The position numbers were made by a program, and so were the translations under genes. A DNA stretch of 8,172 nucleotides, taken from JBHJGU01 sp050331475. Lineage in GTDB: Bacteria > Pseudomonadota > Alphaproteobacteria > Caulobacterales > Maricaulaceae. The notes below the pieces were generated by a model. It did no database searches, was not told the origin of the DNA, and saw only the letters and a list, made by a program, of their open reading frames with translations. The stretch spans positions 1 to 8,172 of the forward strand of contig JBHJGU010000122.1 of the NCBI GenBank assembly GCA_050331475.1. Reading direction: 5' to 3'. Numbering within the stretch: position 1 is the first letter of the stretch; the number at the start of each line of letters is the position of its first letter. This document shows, piece after piece, positions 6,510 to 8,172 of this stretch.

Positions 6510-7589
6510 TTACGGGGGCCCGGAAGCGGACAGCGCCTCTTGAATGGCGGGCGGGGGATATTCCGCCATCGGAGCGAGGCCGCAAATCTCGCCATTATCG
6601 GGCTGGGGCGGTAAATTCAGCGCTTTGCGTTGCCATTCGCGCGCCACTGACCAAGCGTTATCCGAGTGCACGCCAGGGGCCGGACATAAAATGCCGTTAT
6701 TGCGCCGATTGGCGAAATCAGCGGCCCCTAAGTCGCTGCCCACCCCGGCGACGGCGACAAAACGGCCATAATCGCAAAACCGCCGACATGCCGCATCGCA
6801 ATCTTCGCTGAATGACGGCGTCCGCGAGGCGCCGAACCGCGGTCGCGACGCTTGATAATTGACGAGCACCAATGTGCGATCCGCGCCGATCGTGCCGCCC
6901 ACCTCGTAATAAGAACGTCCGTTACGATCGATGTTCGTATTGAGCATCGTGTGAAGACCGCCCATCAAGCCGATAACCAGATCGACCTGATTATGATCAA
7001 GCAGGTGCCTAAGGTGCAGGCCCGCAAGTTCGTCCCAATACGGATTGTCGACGCCGTCATAGGGTAAGGGAAAGCTCTCGCGGTTGTGCAGCACGGCGAG
7101 GACGTCGGCATCAATTCCGGCGCGTCGATGTTGCCGCGCCAATTCGATGAGGTCGAACCACGCGCACGTGGACCGTCCGCTCGTCTTGCCTCCCCAAAAA
7201 TCGCTGGCCGCGTGCATGAAGGCGTCTCGCGCGGCGTATCGGCCGTCGCTGTCCAAATAATCGGAAATCGCCGCCTGGTGACGGCCGCTGATTTCTATGC
7301 CCAGCGCGTAGGATTGTCCCCGCAGCGCCGCCGCCGTCATCAACGCTTTCGCGCGGCCGGCGGGTTCCGTGTAGCCGTGGACTTCGCCGAACAGGACGGC
7401 CTTGCCCTGAGCATACGCTGCGACGTCCGACCAGGTTTCAAACTGCAGAACCACCGGCGGGTCTGTGCGGCCCTGCGCCCGTGCAACCTGGAGCTCCTCC
7501 GCCGTCAACGGGCGTTCGATGGTGTCCGCGTGGGCGGTTGCGAAATTGGCGACAACCAACACGCCAATCGCGACAACGCCACGGATCAT
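6510..7589 (-). CDS. Secreted GExH-motif protein (ChaN/erythromycin esterase/TIKI-like), function unknown
   Basis: The 359-residue product starts with a signal peptide (hydrophobic 4-17, likely cleavage after AHA at 21), so it is exported to the periplasm or beyond. The best motif is LFGEVHGYTEP (67-76), with E69, H71 and E75. Then come GIEIS (97-101, E99), LAVLHNRES (164-172) and LMGGLHT (208-214, H213). This spacing resembles the GExH superfamily that includes erythromycin esterases, the haem-binding lipoprotein ChaN and TIKI/TraB proteases. Those differ widely in activity, so neither substrate nor reaction can be stated. Six cysteines remain in the mature part (142, 264, 268, 272, 302, 337), three of them clustered. 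The start ATG has GGGAGAGG three bases upstream. GC is lower than in the flanking genes. The CDS is secure, the superfamily call moderate. ChaN proteins are usually lipoproteins; this one lacks a lipobox. Confidence 0.8.
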   Translation of the reverse strand: MIRGVVAIGVLVVANFATAHADTIERPLTAEELQVARAQGRTDPPVVLQFETWSDVAAYAQGKAVLFGEVHGYTEPAGRAKALMTAAALRGQSYALGIEISGRHQAAISDYLDSDGRYAARDAFMHAASDFWGGKTSGRSTCAWFDLIELARQHRRAGIDADVLAVLHNRESFPLPYDGVDNPYWDELAGLHLRHLLDHNQVDLVIGLMGGLHTMLNTNIDRNGRSYYEVGGTIGADRTLVLVNYQASRPRFGASRTPSFSEDCDAACRRFCDYGRFVAVAGVGSDLGAADFANRRNNGILCPAPGVHSDNAWSVAREWQRKALNLPPQPDNGEICGLAPMAEYPPPAIQEALSASGPP

Positions 7590-7627
7590 AGGCCTCTCCC
7601 ACCGACAATAAAAACGGGCAAGTCAAC

Positions 7628-7656
7628 AACCTAAAGTCTGATTGTGACTATCGCAA
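7628..7656 (-). promoter_or_regulatory. Weak candidate promoter for the GExH gene
   Basis: On the minus strand TTGCGA (7656-7651) is followed after 17 bases by TAGGTT (7633-7628), a -10 resembling the TAGCTT of the atp promoter candidate. The start would be near 7621, about 31 bases from the ATG. The gap is AT-rich compared with its surroundings, which favours a promoter, but the -10 matches TATAAT at only three positions. Confidence 0.3.
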
Positions 7657-7670
7657 ATCTATAGGTCACA
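7643..7670. repeat. Inverted repeat spanning the dciA stop codon
   Basis: TGTGACTAT (7643-7651) and ATAGGTCACA (7661-7670) are inverted arms with nine pairs and one bulged G (7664), around a nine-base loop. The dciA TGA (7668-7666) lies inside the right arm, and most of the candidate -35 of the next gene lies in the loop. It may be a hairpin at the end of the dciA message or an operator. No U-tract follows, so it is not called a terminator. Confidence 0.4.
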
Positions 7671-8172
7671 TTCGATTTCGTGCATACACGCCCTTGCCGA
7701 ACCGGGCGAGCGCGCGGCTGAGCGCGTCGTCGTCGACCGCTTGGGCGTCCGCTTCGATTTTGGCGAGCGTTTGCGGGTCGAGCCCACGGGCGCTTCGCCG
7801 AGCGGGCGCAGCGGCCGGTTTGGCTGAACCGCCGACCGGTCCGGGGGTGAAGGCGAGCCGTTTGACGGTCCCCGCCCCGCAACGCCGGTTGACGGACTGG
7901 ATGAGCATATCCGCCTGGGCTTTGAGTACAGCGGTCGCCGCACTAGGCGCGGCCAGCGTCAGCGTACCCCCGCCCGGGCCGCGGCTGAGCTTGACCGGTT
8001 TAGAGAGGCGCGCCAGCTTCTCCCCGACGATCGAGGGCCAATGTTTCGCCAAATCGCCTAAGCCCGGCCCGAAGCGTTTCTCAAGCGGCGCCAGAACCTT
8101 AAGCGCGGCGCCGGCGGCGCGCGGCGGCGGGGGAACCGCGCGCCGGGGCTTTGCGGCGGCGAGCGCGGCTTG
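7666..8172 (-). CDS. dciA: DciA (DUF721) replicative helicase loader, 5' end beyond the window
   Basis: The reading frame stays open from the right edge to TGA at 7668-7666, giving 168 visible residues. The N-terminus is missing, and the first visible stretch is a basic, proline-rich segment (KPRRAVPPPPRAAG). The DUF721 domain covers about visible residues 21-112, with the typical LAKHWPSIVGEKLA block (Trp45), then a beta-rich part (GGTLTLAAPSAATAVLKAQ) and VNRRCGAGTVKRLAFTPGP. An Ala/Pro linker and a short helical tail close it. In bacteria lacking DnaC or DnaI, DciA loads the DnaB helicase at the origin. An internal TTG at 8052 is in frame, but starting there would cut off conserved sequence (LEKRFGPGLGD), so it is not the start. 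The neighbouring dsbA-like and smc genes fit the usual alphaproteobacterial surroundings. The symbol rests on family membership. Confidence 0.88.
   Translation of the reverse strand, partial: QAALAAAKPRRAVPPPPRAAGAALKVLAPLEKRFGPGLGDLAKHWPSIVGEKLARLSKPVKLSRGPGGGTLTLAAPSAATAVLKAQADMLIQSVNRRCGAGTVKRLAFTPGPVGGSAKPAAAPARRSARGLDPQTLAKIEADAQAVDDDALSRALARFGKGVYARNRM

Noticed and set aside
7086..7634. Plus-strand open frame (182 codons) opposite the GExH gene
   Set aside because: The minus-strand frame has a signal peptide, a ribosome binding site and superfamily motifs. The plus-strand one has none of these.
7643..7670. CRP/FNR-type site from TGTGA and TCACA half-sites
   Set aside because: The half-sites are separated far more widely than the six bases between CRP half-sites, so the arrangement cannot fit one dimer in the usual way.

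Overview
This window is ordinary core chromosome of a GC-rich alphaproteobacterium. Two things point there: a separate b' subunit gene in an F0 operon ordered atpI-atpB-atpE-atpF', and a dciA - dsbA-like - smc block next to it. The smc hinge also looks alphaproteobacterial. A Caulobacterales, Maricaulales or Parvularculales-like lineage is my best guess from gene order, but I cannot fix it further without a search. Every supported gene lies on the minus strand, so the window reads biologically from right to left.

Right to left: (1) 8172-7666, the 3' part of a DUF721/DciA replicative-helicase loader gene, cut by the window edge. (2) 7589-6510, a secreted protein of 359 residues with a GExH motif of the ChaN/erythromycin-esterase/TIKI type, function unknown. 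(3) 6346-5663, a DsbA-like thiol-disulfide oxidoreductase with a lipoprotein signal and a CPFC active site. (4) 5654-2220, a full-length SMC chromosome-condensation ATPase, 8 bases after the dsbA-like gene and with its ribosome binding site running on from the dsbA-like stop codon. (5) 2076-1705 atpI, 1702-950 atpB, 904-680 atpE and 598-47 atpF', the start of the F0 operon. The remaining subunit b gene should lie past the left edge.

The intergenic gaps are short; the longest is about 163 bases. Three carry plausible sigma70-type promoters: ahead of atpI (the best, with a 17-base spacer), ahead of the dsbA-like/smc pair, and ahead of the GExH gene. Several small inverted repeats lie in these gaps. 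None is followed by a T-tract, so I call no intrinsic terminator.

Functionally the window holds two housekeeping modules: chromosome maintenance (helicase loading and condensation) with an envelope thiol oxidoreductase between them, and the membrane sector of the proton-translocating ATP synthase. I see no mobile element, CRISPR array, RNA gene or defence system. The least explained item is the secreted GExH protein, which sits between dciA and the dsbA-like gene, has a visibly lower GC content, and has six cysteines beside an oxidoreductase gene.
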